This document shows positions 7,935 to 16,921 of a stretch of DNA of 64,000 nt, piece by piece (position 1 is the first letter of the stretch; every line of letters starts with the position of its first letter). Location: positions 1-64,000 of IMG/VR virus record IMGVR_UViG_3300027759_000071; one strand, written 5' to 3'. The notes below the pieces were generated by a model. That model searched no databases and was not told where the DNA came from. It worked only from the letters and a program-made list of their open reading frames with translations. Source of the DNA: a virus. A program made the position numbers and the translations under genes.

Positions 7935-7969
7935 GGTGTTATATTCTATAATGAATTAATTAAATAAAA

Positions 7970-9007
7970 ATGAGCAAGCAACCAAAGCATCAAATACTTC
8001 AACCAAAAAATGTAGAACAATATTGTAGTTATACAAAAGTTGGAAGCAAAGTATATGGTAACACTATCGAATCTGCTTCATTGGAGATGGAAACTTATGT
8101 AAGTGCTTCTTTTGATTCAGTAAGTGCAAGTTTTATTTCTAACATTAGGGTTCGTAATTCAAATTCATTAAAGCAACAATTAAAAGCAGCAAGTTCATCT
8201 TCATTAGATATAGCAGAAATTATAGGATTGTATGATATAAGATTGAATCCAGATTTATATAAAAAATATCAATTAAATTACGCATTATCAACTGGTTCAA
8301 CTTTTAACGAAGCAGTAATGTGGGCAGATAGAAACTTACATTGTATAGAACCAGCAGCAAGTGGTGACCTTACATTAGTATTTTCAAGCTTTACAACGGT
8401 TGATTTACTTTTAACAAATGGATTTGATAGTCTTAGTGATTGGAATACTGCATTAATACAAACCGGTAATCCTTATACATCAATTAGTGTAGATGAAGAA
8501 ACATATACAATATATTTAAGTGGTGGTTCTAATGTAGTATTAAAAAATTATGCATTTGTTGGTTATATTGAAGCTCCTAATGGGCTTGGACATGACCTTT
8601 TAGAAATTCAAGATAATGGAACAATTTCAGAAGTTGGATATGGTGGATTCCAAGGTTGTGATAATCTTACTACGGTTGAATTATTAGGAGCAACAACAAT
8701 TGCGGATAATTCATTCTCAGCTGATTCTAAATTACAATATGTGTATTTACCAAATGTAACATCGGTTGGGGCTAGTGGATTTTATTCTGCTTTTAACGCA
8801 GCAACTTTACCAATAACATTATATTTACCTCTTTGTACTTCGTTAGGAGTAGCCGCACTTAGTGGACCAATTAATATTGATACACCAAACGGATTGATAG
8901 CAACATTCCCTATTGTAATGCAAACCAATGGTGGAGGTGGAGGTGTTAATGATGAAATCCAACAATTAATCGCATATAGTGATGGGGCAGTAATAAATTA
9001 TGTTTAA
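7970..9007 (+). CDS. BspA-type leucine-rich-repeat protein, probable adhesin
   Basis: The 345-aa product has an N-terminal region with Ser/Ala-rich fibre-like repeats (MSKQPKHQ onward, then SASFDSVSASF). At about residues 180-310 it carries leucine-rich repeats of the BspA/LRR_5 type: GFQGCDNLTTVELLGATTIA, then FSADSKLQYVYLPNVTSVGA. In this family the repeats form a solenoid used for protein or surface binding. A Gly-rich GGGGG linker lies near the C-terminus. The last codons overlap the start of the AlkB-like gene, so the two are translationally coupled. Both are enclosed by two copies of a terminator-promoter repeat, which marks them as a discrete transcription unit and possibly a late acquisition. 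Confidence 0.7.
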   Translation: MSKQPKHQILQPKNVEQYCSYTKVGSKVYGNTIESASLEMETYVSASFDSVSASFISNIRVRNSNSLKQQLKAASSSSLDIAEIIGLYDIRLNPDLYKKYQLNYALSTGSTFNEAVMWADRNLHCIEPAASGDLTLVFSSFTTVDLLLTNGFDSLSDWNTALIQTGNPYTSISVDEETYTIYLSGGSNVVLKNYAFVGYIEAPNGLGHDLLEIQDNGTISEVGYGGFQGCDNLTTVELLGATTIADNSFSADSKLQYVYLPNVTSVGASGFYSAFNAATLPITLYLPLCTSLGVAALSGPINIDTPNGLIATFPIVMQTNGGGGGVNDEIQQLIAYSDGAVINYV

Positions 9008-9470
9008 TTTAGATGATTACTTATATAGAGATGTAATATCGGTAGAAGAAGAAATTGAATTAAATCAAAATATACCAAATCTTACTAGAAAATATAGTAG
9101 GAAGATATTACGATATGGTATTTCAAAATACAATAATAATTTAATATCTTTAGAAGTACCGCAATATCTTTTAGATTTATCAGACAAACTTACTGAATTG
9201 GGCATACTTAAATTCGTACCCAAAGATTATACAATTAACATTTACAAACCAAATGATTTCATAGATTATCATATTGATTTAGGGGATGATGATACATTAA
9301 TACTTAGTATTCTAACTCCAATCAATTTTAATTTAAAAAAAGGAGATGAGATGGTATCCTTTGAATTCCCACAAAGGTCAGCACTTTTATTAACTGGAGA
9401 GTATAGAACCGATTGGGAACATTCAATAGAGCGTGTTACAGATAGGAGAATATCTGTGGTGTTTAGATAA
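9000..9470 (+). CDS. AlkB-like 2-oxoglutarate/Fe(II) dioxygenase
   Basis: This compact 156-aa protein has the full metal and cosubstrate signature of the AlkB branch. INIYKP carries the N80-x-Y82 pair that contacts 2-oxoglutarate in AlkB. HID gives His91-x-Asp93, WEHS supplies the distal His141, and RISVVFR ends the protein with Arg150-x5-Arg156. These enzymes oxidise a substrate, typically an N-alkylated base, using O2, Fe(II) and 2-oxoglutarate. The protein is shorter than AlkB (216 aa) and has little room for a nucleotide-recognition lid, so the substrate may not be nucleic acid. It overlaps the upstream LRR gene by 8 bp and lies among fibre genes, unusual for a repair enzyme. A role in virion protein modification is my inference only. 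Confidence 0.82.
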   Translation: MFNLDDYLYRDVISVEEEIELNQNIPNLTRKYSRKILRYGISKYNNNLISLEVPQYLLDLSDKLTELGILKFVPKDYTINIYKPNDFIDYHIDLGDDDTLILSILTPINFNLKKGDEMVSFEFPQRSALLLTGEYRTDWEHSIERVTDRRISVVFR

Positions 9471-9480
9471 AAATACAACT

Positions 9481-9511
9481 AAAAGGAGATACTAACACTA
9501 TCTCCTTTTTT
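9481..9511 (+). terminator. Intrinsic terminator, copy B of repeated terminator-promoter module
   Basis: AAAAGGAGATA (9481-9491) pairs with TATCTCCTTTT (9499-9509) around a CTAACAC loop, followed by a T-rich tract. It closes the LRR/AlkB-like unit. Confidence 0.85.
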
Positions 9512-9535
9512 ATTTTTACCCCTTTCCAACTATTT

Positions 9536-9545
9536 TATATTTATA
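9536..9545 (+). promoter_or_regulatory. Late-promoter-like motif (TATATTTATAG)
   Basis: TATATTTATA lies 23 bp before the ATG at 9569 and would drive the first collagen-like fibre gene and its partner. Confidence 0.6.
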
Positions 9546-9568
9546 GTAGTATAAAACTAAATTTTCTT

Positions 9569-9952
9569 ATGTCAGCAGCAAAATACTCATTTATAATAGA
9601 GCAAGGCGCAACTTTAAACTTTCAAATAGATTGGGCAGACGCTAGTGGCTCTGCTATTGATTTATCAGGCTATTCCGCAAGAATGCAAATAAGACCTGAA
9701 ATTGAAGCAACTGGTTCTTACTTATCAATCTCATCATCAGCAAATTTTAATTGCTTAAGCTATATAAGTTTAAGTGGTTCTAATTTCGTAACACCTGTAC
9801 AAAGTGGTTCGGTTGGAGTTTATTTAACCGCAGAAGATACAATGAATTTGAATTTTGATAAAGCATTCTATGATTTAGAAATGGTAAAAGGTTGTGAGGT
9901 AACAAGATTAATTGAAGGATTGGTTCATCTATCTAAAAATGTGACACGATAA
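9569..9952 (+). CDS. Small virion protein, BppU-like N-terminal domain fold (putative)
   Basis: The 127-aa product follows the pattern of a beta-sandwich family common in T4-like marine phages: YSFIIEQGATLNFQIDWADA, then LSGYSARMQIRPE, and finally AFYDLEMVKGCEVTRLIEG followed by VHLSKNVTR. In related phages such proteins precede fibre genes and are annotated as virion structural or baseplate upper-protein-like. There is no enzyme motif. The gene ends three bases before the collagen-like gene, so the two products probably act together, for example as an adaptor that seats the fibre. The family resemblance is from memory and not from a search. Confidence 0.6.
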   Translation: MSAAKYSFIIEQGATLNFQIDWADASGSAIDLSGYSARMQIRPEIEATGSYLSISSSANFNCLSYISLSGSNFVTPVQSGSVGVYLTAEDTMNLNFDKAFYDLEMVKGCEVTRLIEGLVHLSKNVTR

Positions 9953-9955
9953 GAA

Positions 9956-11101
9956 ATGAGTGTAAAGGTAACAAAACAAATAACTCATGTAACGGTTTCC
10001 CAAGCTGGTATTCAAGGACCTAAAGGAGACCCGCATGGTACATCCGGTACGGCAGGTTCATCTGGTTCGTCTGGTAGTGATGGATATGATGGAACAAGCG
10101 GTAGTAGTGGTACATCGGGAACATCTGGCTCGGCTGGTACATCTGGAACTTCGGGTAAAACTGGATTAAGAGGACCTTCGGGTTCATCTGGTAGTAGTGG
10201 TTCATCTGGAACGGCAGGCTCTCATGGAACATCTGGTAGTAGTGGTACATCCGGATTAGCTGGTAAAGCTGGTTCATCTGGAACATCTGGAAAAGCTGGT
10301 ACATCTGGTAAAACAGGTTCAACCGGTTCAACTGGTTCGCATGGTACATCGGGAACATCTGGTTCATCTGCAGAATTTGCATCCGTAACAATTTCCGAAA
10401 CTCCTCCTGATACAAATACATCTGGAAAACTTTGGTTCAATAGTAATGAAGGAACTTTATATGTTCAATACGATAATGGTAATGAAATAATTTGGATACC
10501 TACAAACGATTTAATAGGGGCTGATGGTTCATCTGGTTCGGATGGTAGTAGTGGTACAAGCGGTACTAATGGTACGTCAGGAACTTCTGGTACATCTGGT
10601 GTAAGCGGAAGTGGTGGAACTTCTGGCACATCTGGTGTAAGTGGAAGTGGTGGAACGTCTGGCACCTCTGGAGTAAATGGTAGTAGTGGAACATCAGGTA
10701 CATCCGGCTCCAATGGGACTAGTGGCACCTCAGGAACTTCTGGTACGAGTGGCTCAAATGGTACGGATGGAACTTCGGCAGAATATGCAGCAGTTTATAT
10801 TTCAGAAACCGCACCAACAACGGGAACAAACGGAAAGTTTTGGTGGAATAGTAACGAAGGAACTTTATATGTAGAATATTATGATGGTAACGGAACAAAT
10901 TGGATTCCTACAAATGATTTAGTAGGAGCTGATGGTAGTTCGGGTACATCTGGAACATCGGCAAATTTATCAGCAAATGTTATATTAGCACAAGTTTCAC
11001 AAAGTTTAGATTTTGTAGATGATACAGCTGCAGCAAGTGGTGGAGTTGCATTGGGTGGATTATATAGAAATGGAAATATAATTCAGATAAGAATAGTATA
11101 A
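9956..11101 (+). CDS. Collagen-like fibre protein with duplicated beta module
   Basis: This 381-aa protein starts with a short anchor, VTVSQAGIQGPKGDP (about residues 12-26), shared with the 1027-aa fibre gene at 18262. A Gly-X-Y tract rich in GTSG/GSSG fills about residues 27-138 and a second fills about 187-277. After each tract stands a homologous beta module of about 45 residues (ISETPPDTNTSGKLWFNSNE and ISETAPTTGTNGKFWWNSNE, each ending PTNDL-GADG), so the unit has been tandemly duplicated. The C-terminus, FVDDTAAASGGVALGGLYRN, is a typical T4-like fibre end. Collagen-like triplets form trimeric rods, so this is a probable trimeric tail or head fibre. Proline is almost absent from the triplets. 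Confidence 0.8.
   Translation: MSVKVTKQITHVTVSQAGIQGPKGDPHGTSGTAGSSGSSGSDGYDGTSGSSGTSGTSGSAGTSGTSGKTGLRGPSGSSGSSGSSGTAGSHGTSGSSGTSGLAGKAGSSGTSGKAGTSGKTGSTGSTGSHGTSGTSGSSAEFASVTISETPPDTNTSGKLWFNSNEGTLYVQYDNGNEIIWIPTNDLIGADGSSGSDGSSGTSGTNGTSGTSGTSGVSGSGGTSGTSGVSGSGGTSGTSGVNGSSGTSGTSGSNGTSGTSGTSGTSGSNGTDGTSAEYAAVYISETAPTTGTNGKFWWNSNEGTLYVEYYDGNGTNWIPTNDLVGADGSSGTSGTSANLSANVILAQVSQSLDFVDDTAAASGGVALGGLYRNGNIIQIRIV
10033..10371 (+). repeat. Gly-X-Y coding repeat, first block of the 381-aa fibre
   Basis: The DNA is an imperfect 9-bp-period repeat of GGTACATCT/GGTAGTAGT-type units encoding GTS, GSS and GTA triplets. Synonymous codons vary freely, so the protein repeat is better conserved than the DNA repeat. 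A second block lies at about 10516-10785. Confidence 0.85.
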
Positions 11102-11113
11102 TTAAGGTTTTTC

Positions 11114-11123
11114 AATATTTATA
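11114..11123 (+). promoter_or_regulatory. Late-promoter-like motif (AATATTTATA)
   Basis: AATATTTATA lies 15 bp before the ATG at 11139, the shortest spacing among the copies. Confidence 0.55.
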
Positions 11124-11138
11124 AAAAGAAACAAACAA

Positions 11139-12575
11139 ATGGCATTAACTTTTCCAATATCGGCATCAATAGGGCAGACTTACCAAAGTGGGAGTTCCAA
11201 TACTTACGAGTGGACAGGGACCTATTGGAAAATAAAGAATGTAGTATCTTATAATTTTGTAAATACTGCATCATTTAACGAATTTTCGGCATCGGTATCG
11301 GATAGAATAGTTACAGCAACAAATGAAGGACAATTTGCAACAACTGGTTCGAATCAATTTATAGGTGACCAATTATTAAGTGGTTCAATCACTTTTTATG
11401 ATGGACCTAATATTGGTGCTATCGCATTGGCTCCTGTAATATCTGGAAGTGATTCATCTTTATATAATGATTTAAGTGGAGATTTTTTTATAGCATCCCC
11501 AACATCTGATATTACATTTTTCACACTTTTAAATAATGTAATCCCCAGTAGTTCACAAAATATTACTGATGTTGCTTTAGTTAGTTTAACTCGTAGTGGT
11601 TCATTGGATGTTTACGCTAATATGATGGTTAGTGGTTCAATCATACCTAATACGGGAAATGGAACTAATACATCTTCATTTAGTTTAGGTTCGGCAACAA
11701 ATGCTTGGAAAGACCTTTATATATCACATGGTTCAATTATTTTCGTAGATGCTCAAACACAAGCTACTACATCATTCTCAATTGAAAATAATACCGGTGG
11801 ACAAAACACTGTAAAATATACGGCAGCAATAACGGCATCGGCTTATTTAGGAGATGGTAGACAACTAACAAATTTATCAGCAAATACAAATTGGAATAAC
11901 ACATACGACTCTTATACAATAAGAAATACTGAACAATTAACTTTTTCAGGAGATTATATTTTAGAAAACGGATTTTTATTAATTGAAGGTAGTGAACCTA
12001 ATAGTATTGGTGAATGGACAAATGTAAATGTAGATGGAGATGGAACTATAACTAGAACTGGAAACAATACATATAGAATTGATGGTCCAAACGATAATCA
12101 AGATGATGGATGGCTGTTTATAAAGAGACAGTTTGATACCCCAACAACAATGTCAATAGATTATGTATGGAGTAATTCCGATGAAGAATCGGAAGATTGG
12201 CCAATGTACGATGTGTTATCCGAAGAACCGACTGGTGAAATAAGTAATACAAATAGATTAGATGATAATAATGCTTTGTATGAAACTGGAACTTGGGAAA
12301 TAAATGTACCATCTGGTAGTTGGTTAGCAATTGGAGTTTTTAGTAGCGATAGTTGTTGTGGTAGTGGTAGTTTGAATATTACACTCCCATACATACTTAA
12401 CGAAGATGTACAATACGCACCAAACAAATACTTCAAAAAAGAAGGTTCAATATTTATAGGTGGAAATCTATTACTTAAAGATAGTGTTATTGAAAACAAT
12501 GGTAAGATAAGTGTGGGTGGAGAAGTTATACTAATAGGTAATTCACAAATAGAAGGAACAGGAACAATAATATAA
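11139..12575 (+). CDS. Tail fibre-like protein
   Basis: The 478-aa protein begins with FPISASIGQTYQSGSSNTYE followed by WTGTYWK, a short module that in many phage fibres contains an aromatic strand pair. A typical fibre repeat follows (FATTGSNQFIGDQLLSGSI, residues about 67-85), which recurs in the genes at 15488 and 45144. The middle contains SGSIIPN and SFSLGSATNAWKDLYISHGS segments typical of beta-prism fibre shafts. The C-terminal third has no recognised fold and contains an adjacent Cys pair (SDSCCGSGS). It has its own promoter motif and heads a run of adhesin genes. The receptor-binding role is inferred from composition. Confidence 0.65.
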   Translation: MALTFPISASIGQTYQSGSSNTYEWTGTYWKIKNVVSYNFVNTASFNEFSASVSDRIVTATNEGQFATTGSNQFIGDQLLSGSITFYDGPNIGAIALAPVISGSDSSLYNDLSGDFFIASPTSDITFFTLLNNVIPSSSQNITDVALVSLTRSGSLDVYANMMVSGSIIPNTGNGTNTSSFSLGSATNAWKDLYISHGSIIFVDAQTQATTSFSIENNTGGQNTVKYTAAITASAYLGDGRQLTNLSANTNWNNTYDSYTIRNTEQLTFSGDYILENGFLLIEGSEPNSIGEWTNVNVDGDGTITRTGNNTYRIDGPNDNQDDGWLFIKRQFDTPTTMSIDYVWSNSDEESEDWPMYDVLSEEPTGEISNTNRLDDNNALYETGTWEINVPSGSWLAIGVFSSDSCCGSGSLNITLPYILNEDVQYAPNKYFKKEGSIFIGGNLLLKDSVIENNGKISVGGEVILIGNSQIEGTGTII

Positions 12576-12582
12576 AAGATAT

Positions 12583-15147
12583 ATGCAATACATTCAATTA
12601 CAAGGGCAAGTAGCCGCAGATTTAGACTTACCAATAGAAGGTAGTTATAATTTGTTTATAGATACATCAGATAACTCCATCAAAGCAAAAGATTTTGAAG
12701 GTAATTTATCTGGAGGTGGTGGTTTATCATTAACCGAATTAACAAGAGGTGAGATAGATGTTTTAATAGCATCGGCATCTTTAACGCCAGGTGCATTCTA
12801 CAAAATAACTGGAGTAGCATCGGCATCATTCTACGAAGCTAATTCAATTAGTTACACTGGATACGGTAATGAAATTCAAGATGGTGGTACAACTATTATC
12901 TTACAAGCCGCAACTGATTCAACCCTATCTAAAAAAGGTATTGGTTTATTCTATGTTCCTAATTATGAAAATCCACAAGTACCAACTGCACCTCCCGATA
13001 ACAATTATTTAGTTTGGGATAGTACATCTCGTCTTGAGTTTAGTTCATCGTTTGGAGTATTTGACCACGATGAATATGTTAATTTATATGCAAATGGTTC
13101 ATCTTCATATTCTAATTTAAGAGCTAATATTGGTAATAATAGTATTACCTTAGAAGCTCCAGGTGATGAAGAAGTTCCTTCTCCTGATTTCTTTACAAAC
13201 CCCGCTAACTATCCAATGAGTATTGTTGGTGATAATACGGATGCTTGGGCTGGTATTGTTGATTACTACCAGACAGCATCTTATGTAGCTGGTGATTGTG
13301 TAATTTGGGGTGGTAGAGTTTGGCAAAATAGAAGTGGTAGTTTAGGATATACAACAGGCGGATGGCCATATTCTCAATTAACATTAAACGAAGGTGATTG
13401 GACAAAAGTTGCTTTCAATGAAACTAATTATACAATAGTTGCAGATTTAATTGAATACGAATTTGAATGGGATAATATCTCTTATAGAAAAGGTGCAAAT
13501 AATGTAGAAGTAAGATGTGATGGAAGATTGATGTTAAATGAATGGGGATATAATATGATTAAGTATTTTCCTTGGGGACATTATGGAACTCAAAATATTA
13601 GTATTAGTAATTCATATTTAGATGCATTTGTAAACTATCCACATGATGCATGGGCTTCTGAAATTAAGTTTGCAGATTATGGTGGATTTAACGCACATTA
13701 TTGGGGAAGGGAAACTGAAATATACAATATATCTTCCGACTTTGGTGGACATATGGTTAGTTTGAATTTAGGATACCGTACAATAATTAATAAAATCACA
13801 TTAGGTAAAAACGCATGGATATCGGATATTTACACATATGATAATGAGAATGGATACCACACTGCATTATATAAGATTACATTAAGTAATGGTGCATCCA
13901 TTGATGATAATTGGGATAATATCTATATGTATAATGGTTCTTATATGCAAAGGTTAATATTAGAAGATAATGCTAATATTACTGATATTAATTTATACAA
14001 AGAGTCTGGTATAGAAGATTCAAAATTAGGAACTTACTCTTATATCGCTGGAATCGGATTAAATGATTATGCAGCTTTTAGACAAGTTGAGCTTGGTAAT
14101 AGTAGTTATATAGAATATATAAATGCTGATGTTAGTGCTTGTTTTAAGAGAGTTAAATTAGGCATTGATTCTTATATTAATGCCATTGGTATTGGTGTAA
14201 ACGGATATTTCAAACATGTTGAGATGGGTGACCAATCTTCAATATATTGTAATGTAATAGGCGATGGTTCATACTTCCAATATGTTAATTTAGGAATCCA
14301 TTCTTCAATTAACACAATAGACCAAAGTGCTGGTAATTCATATTTTGAATATATTAATACTGGAATTGATTCTGACATATATAATATTGATTTAGGTTCT
14401 AATTCTTACTTTGAAAATATTAATACTGGAGTAGGTTCAAGTATATATAATATATACCAAGAAGAAACATTTCTTGCTGAGACTACTGCAAGTTATACAA
14501 TTCCTAGTACTAGTTCTTACTTCCACAATATTAATACTGGTATAAATTCCGACATAAGTGGTATCTATATGGGTAGTAATACATCATTGGATAATTTTGA
14601 AGTAGCAAATGAAGGAGGATTTGGACCTTTACTTCTATCGGAATCAGTTGATTTGGCATTATTTAAGATTGGGCAGGATTATGGATTTGGTCAAATGGTA
14701 TTTAGTTCATCATTATCCAATATAACAATTGAAAGAGGATTTAGCAATTTGATGAATACGGCAACTCAAAGTTTGGATGCTAGTGTTGGTGGTAATGGTA
14801 ATCCACTTATTGATTTTTATAATAGAAATATTATAACTATTGATATAACTGGAGCAACTACTCCTTATAGTTATGATTTACCTGATGGGGAATATGAAGG
14901 ACAAGAACTTACATTTGTGGTAAAATCCGATGGCTCTCATTCAATATTTCCTTACGATATTAATATATGGACAAACAAATTAGTTGTTAGTGGTCTTGGT
15001 TGGGGATTAGAAAACCATAGTGGAAGTTATTATGGAATACGACCATTTGCAAAATACGATGGAACTAATTGGAATTGGAAAAACGCAACCAAAGTAATTT
15101 GGACAGGTGGAGTATGGGTAACTGATGCAGAAGCATTTAACGATTAA
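12583..15147 (+). CDS. Large beta-helix-like fibre/adhesin with possible carbohydrate-binding module
   Basis: This 854-aa protein starts with a fibre-like N-terminus (LPIEGSYNLFIDTSDNSIKA). Around residues 225-285 it has YVAGDCVIWGGRVWQNRSG followed by LNEGDWTKV. This resembles the aromatic pattern of small chitin-binding-type (CBM5/12) modules; the resemblance is by eye. Residues about 385-680 are a run of imperfect 20-24-residue repeats built on LG-SSYI-YIN and G-SYF-YVN patterns, which suggests a parallel beta-helix. The C-terminus is another fibre-type domain rich in Trp and Gly. The product is a good candidate for host surface-glycan recognition, with the helix as stalk or depolymerase-like scaffold. 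No catalytic residues can be identified. Confidence 0.6.
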   Translation: MQYIQLQGQVAADLDLPIEGSYNLFIDTSDNSIKAKDFEGNLSGGGGLSLTELTRGEIDVLIASASLTPGAFYKITGVASASFYEANSISYTGYGNEIQDGGTTIILQAATDSTLSKKGIGLFYVPNYENPQVPTAPPDNNYLVWDSTSRLEFSSSFGVFDHDEYVNLYANGSSSYSNLRANIGNNSITLEAPGDEEVPSPDFFTNPANYPMSIVGDNTDAWAGIVDYYQTASYVAGDCVIWGGRVWQNRSGSLGYTTGGWPYSQLTLNEGDWTKVAFNETNYTIVADLIEYEFEWDNISYRKGANNVEVRCDGRLMLNEWGYNMIKYFPWGHYGTQNISISNSYLDAFVNYPHDAWASEIKFADYGGFNAHYWGRETEIYNISSDFGGHMVSLNLGYRTIINKITLGKNAWISDIYTYDNENGYHTALYKITLSNGASIDDNWDNIYMYNGSYMQRLILEDNANITDINLYKESGIEDSKLGTYSYIAGIGLNDYAAFRQVELGNSSYIEYINADVSACFKRVKLGIDSYINAIGIGVNGYFKHVEMGDQSSIYCNVIGDGSYFQYVNLGIHSSINTIDQSAGNSYFEYINTGIDSDIYNIDLGSNSYFENINTGVGSSIYNIYQEETFLAETTASYTIPSTSSYFHNINTGINSDISGIYMGSNTSLDNFEVANEGGFGPLLLSESVDLALFKIGQDYGFGQMVFSSSLSNITIERGFSNLMNTATQSLDASVGGNGNPLIDFYNRNIITIDITGATTPYSYDLPDGEYEGQELTFVVKSDGSHSIFPYDINIWTNKLVVSGLGWGLENHSGSYYGIRPFAKYDGTNWNWKNATKVIWTGGVWVTDAEAFND

Positions 15148-15177
15148 TAAACAAACAAAAAATAAAATAACAATAAG

Positions 15178-15474
15178 ATGGCAAAATACACAACAAACCC
15201 AGACCCTAAAAAACCTGAAGGTGGAATTGAAGTACAACTTGAAAACCCAATTGTAACTCGTCAATTTGATGGACAAGAAATCAAAAGAGGTGTTATCACT
15301 ATTAAGAAATTTATGGATAATCCTTCTAGAAAGATTGTAGCAGTAATGACTGATGATAACAAATTGTATGAATTATGGAAAGGTGATACATACGATGCAA
15401 TTGGTGATTGGACAACTGCACAAGCAGTAGCAAGACTTAAACAAATGGCAGAAGCAGGATACGCTGGTGCATAA
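15178..15474 (+). CDS. Small hypothetical protein
   Basis: This 98-aa soluble protein begins MAKYTTNPDPKKPEGGIEV, continues with an RGVITIKKFMDNPSRKIVAV stretch, and ends with an Ala-rich helix. It lies between two fibre genes and is probably translated from the same message. The mixed strand and helix pattern with a conserved-looking YELWKGDTYDAIGDW segment suggests a compact folded domain. I do not recognise it. An accessory or assembly role is only suggested by position. Confidence 0.45.
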   Translation: MAKYTTNPDPKKPEGGIEVQLENPIVTRQFDGQEIKRGVITIKKFMDNPSRKIVAVMTDDNKLYELWKGDTYDAIGDWTTAQAVARLKQMAEAGYAGA

Positions 15475-15487
15475 ACCAAACTAAAGA

Positions 15488-16909
15488 ATGTTTGAAAGTA
15501 AAATAAATAGAGGTAGAGCAAACGGATATGCTCCATTGAACGGCGATGGTAAAGTAGGACTTAACTATTTACCTGATGTTGTTGGAGTAGCTGGTACATC
15601 TGGAACATCTGGTGTAAACGGAGTTAATGGTTCTCAAGGAAGTAGTGGAGCAAATGGAACAAATGGTCTAAATGGCACAAATGGCTCAGATGGCACAAGT
15701 GGCACATCTGGCACATCACCTTTTGAGGGAGTTAATACTGGTTCGTTTGCAACAACTGGTTCAAACATTTTTACAGGAAATCAAAACATTATTGGTAACA
15801 TTAATTTAAGTGGTTCATTGAATATTAGTAGTTCAATGATTATATCTTCAACGGTAGTTAATAACGGAACGATAAATGCACTTAATTCAGATTTAATAAT
15901 TGATGGTGGTGATATTATATTAAGTGGCTCATTAATTTTAAGTAGTAGTAATATACCAACAAATCTTACTGGTTCTTTGGGTGATATTAATGGTACTATA
16001 AAAATTGATAATAATTCAATTTACTATTGTTCTGGTAGCTTTGTTCCCGAAACATATCAGATAATTGTAAATCAAGGCATACCATATCCCACCCACGTAT
16101 TTATTCCAAAAAATCAACTGGGTGTACCAAATTTATATAGTAATGGTTTTAGTATTACAACCTCTGGCAACACAACTTATGTATTGACTGGTGTATATTC
16201 GGATGGAGATAACTGGGATTGTGAAATTGATAATTTGAATAGTAATTACCTTGGTGGAACTCAAACAATGACCCTAACTTGGTTGGATTATGAACCAACT
16301 AATATTTGGACAAAAACTGATTTTGGATTTGAAAGAGGTAAGTTTGCAACAACGGGTTCAAATACTTTTGTTGGTAACCAAACTATAAGTGGTTCATTAA
16401 ATGTAAGTGGTTCTATCTATAAAGATGGTAACAAACAATTCAACTACGGACAATGGGCTTCATTGGAAACTCAAACGGGTTCTGCTAATACGGCATACCC
16501 TATGAAGTTGGAAGTTCCGATTCCTGAATTTGAAGGTATCTATGTGGGCAATAATGCAAGTGGATTCCCAACTAGAATTTATGCAGAACATACTGGATTA
16601 TACAACATACAATTTTCAGCACAATTACACACCACATCAAATGAATCGGCTGATTTTTCTGTATGGTTTGCTATGACAGGTTCTAATATAGCAAATTCAA
16701 ATACGGATTTTTCTATTGAAAAGGTAAGTGGTGGTGGATTCCAAGTGGCAGCATTAAACTTCTTAACTCCAATTACATCTGGAAGTTATGTAGAATTGTA
16801 TTGGTCAAAAACAACGGCAAACGGACAATTGCAATATAAGGGAACGCAAGTATCACCAACTAGACCAGCAACTCCATCGATAATTGTGACAGTAACGCAA
16901 GTAGCATAA
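15488..16909 (+). CDS. Collagen-like fibre with C1q/TNF-like C-terminal head
   Basis: This 473-aa protein has an N-terminal segment (GRANGYAPLNGDGKVGLNYL) common to phage fibres, then a short Gly-X-Y tract at about residues 36-78. Fibre repeats of the FATTGSNIFTGNQNIIGNI type follow, with a second copy (FATTGSNTFVGNQTISGSL) near residue 284. The last 150 residues look like a C1q/TNF-type jelly roll, with AEHTGLYNIQFSAQLHTT, then SVWFAMTGSNIANS and a final SIIVTVTQVA. In bacterial and phage fibres such trimeric heads follow collagen-like rods and bind surfaces. It is therefore a probable trimeric receptor-binding fibre. The head assignment is from pattern recognition. Confidence 0.7.
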   Translation: MFESKINRGRANGYAPLNGDGKVGLNYLPDVVGVAGTSGTSGVNGVNGSQGSSGANGTNGLNGTNGSDGTSGTSGTSPFEGVNTGSFATTGSNIFTGNQNIIGNINLSGSLNISSSMIISSTVVNNGTINALNSDLIIDGGDIILSGSLILSSSNIPTNLTGSLGDINGTIKIDNNSIYYCSGSFVPETYQIIVNQGIPYPTHVFIPKNQLGVPNLYSNGFSITTSGNTTYVLTGVYSDGDNWDCEIDNLNSNYLGGTQTMTLTWLDYEPTNIWTKTDFGFERGKFATTGSNTFVGNQTISGSLNVSGSIYKDGNKQFNYGQWASLETQTGSANTAYPMKLEVPIPEFEGIYVGNNASGFPTRIYAEHTGLYNIQFSAQLHTTSNESADFSVWFAMTGSNIANSNTDFSIEKVSGGGFQVAALNFLTPITSGSYVELYWSKTTANGQLQYKGTQVSPTRPATPSIIVTVTQVA

Positions 16910-16921
16910 TATATAATAATT

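Larger units (their letters stand above)
9481..9545 (+). repeat. 65-bp direct repeat, copy B (terminator plus promoter motif)
   Basis: This is the second copy of the module at 7870-7934, of equal length and ending at the same base of the ATATTTATA motif. The six differences include three near the promoter. Confidence 0.85.

Noticed and set aside
12161-12634. Minus-strand 157-aa frame opposite the 478-aa fibre gene.
   Set aside because: Composition is what the complement of the fibre gene gives, with no start signal; the + strand gene has a promoter motif and clear fibre motifs.
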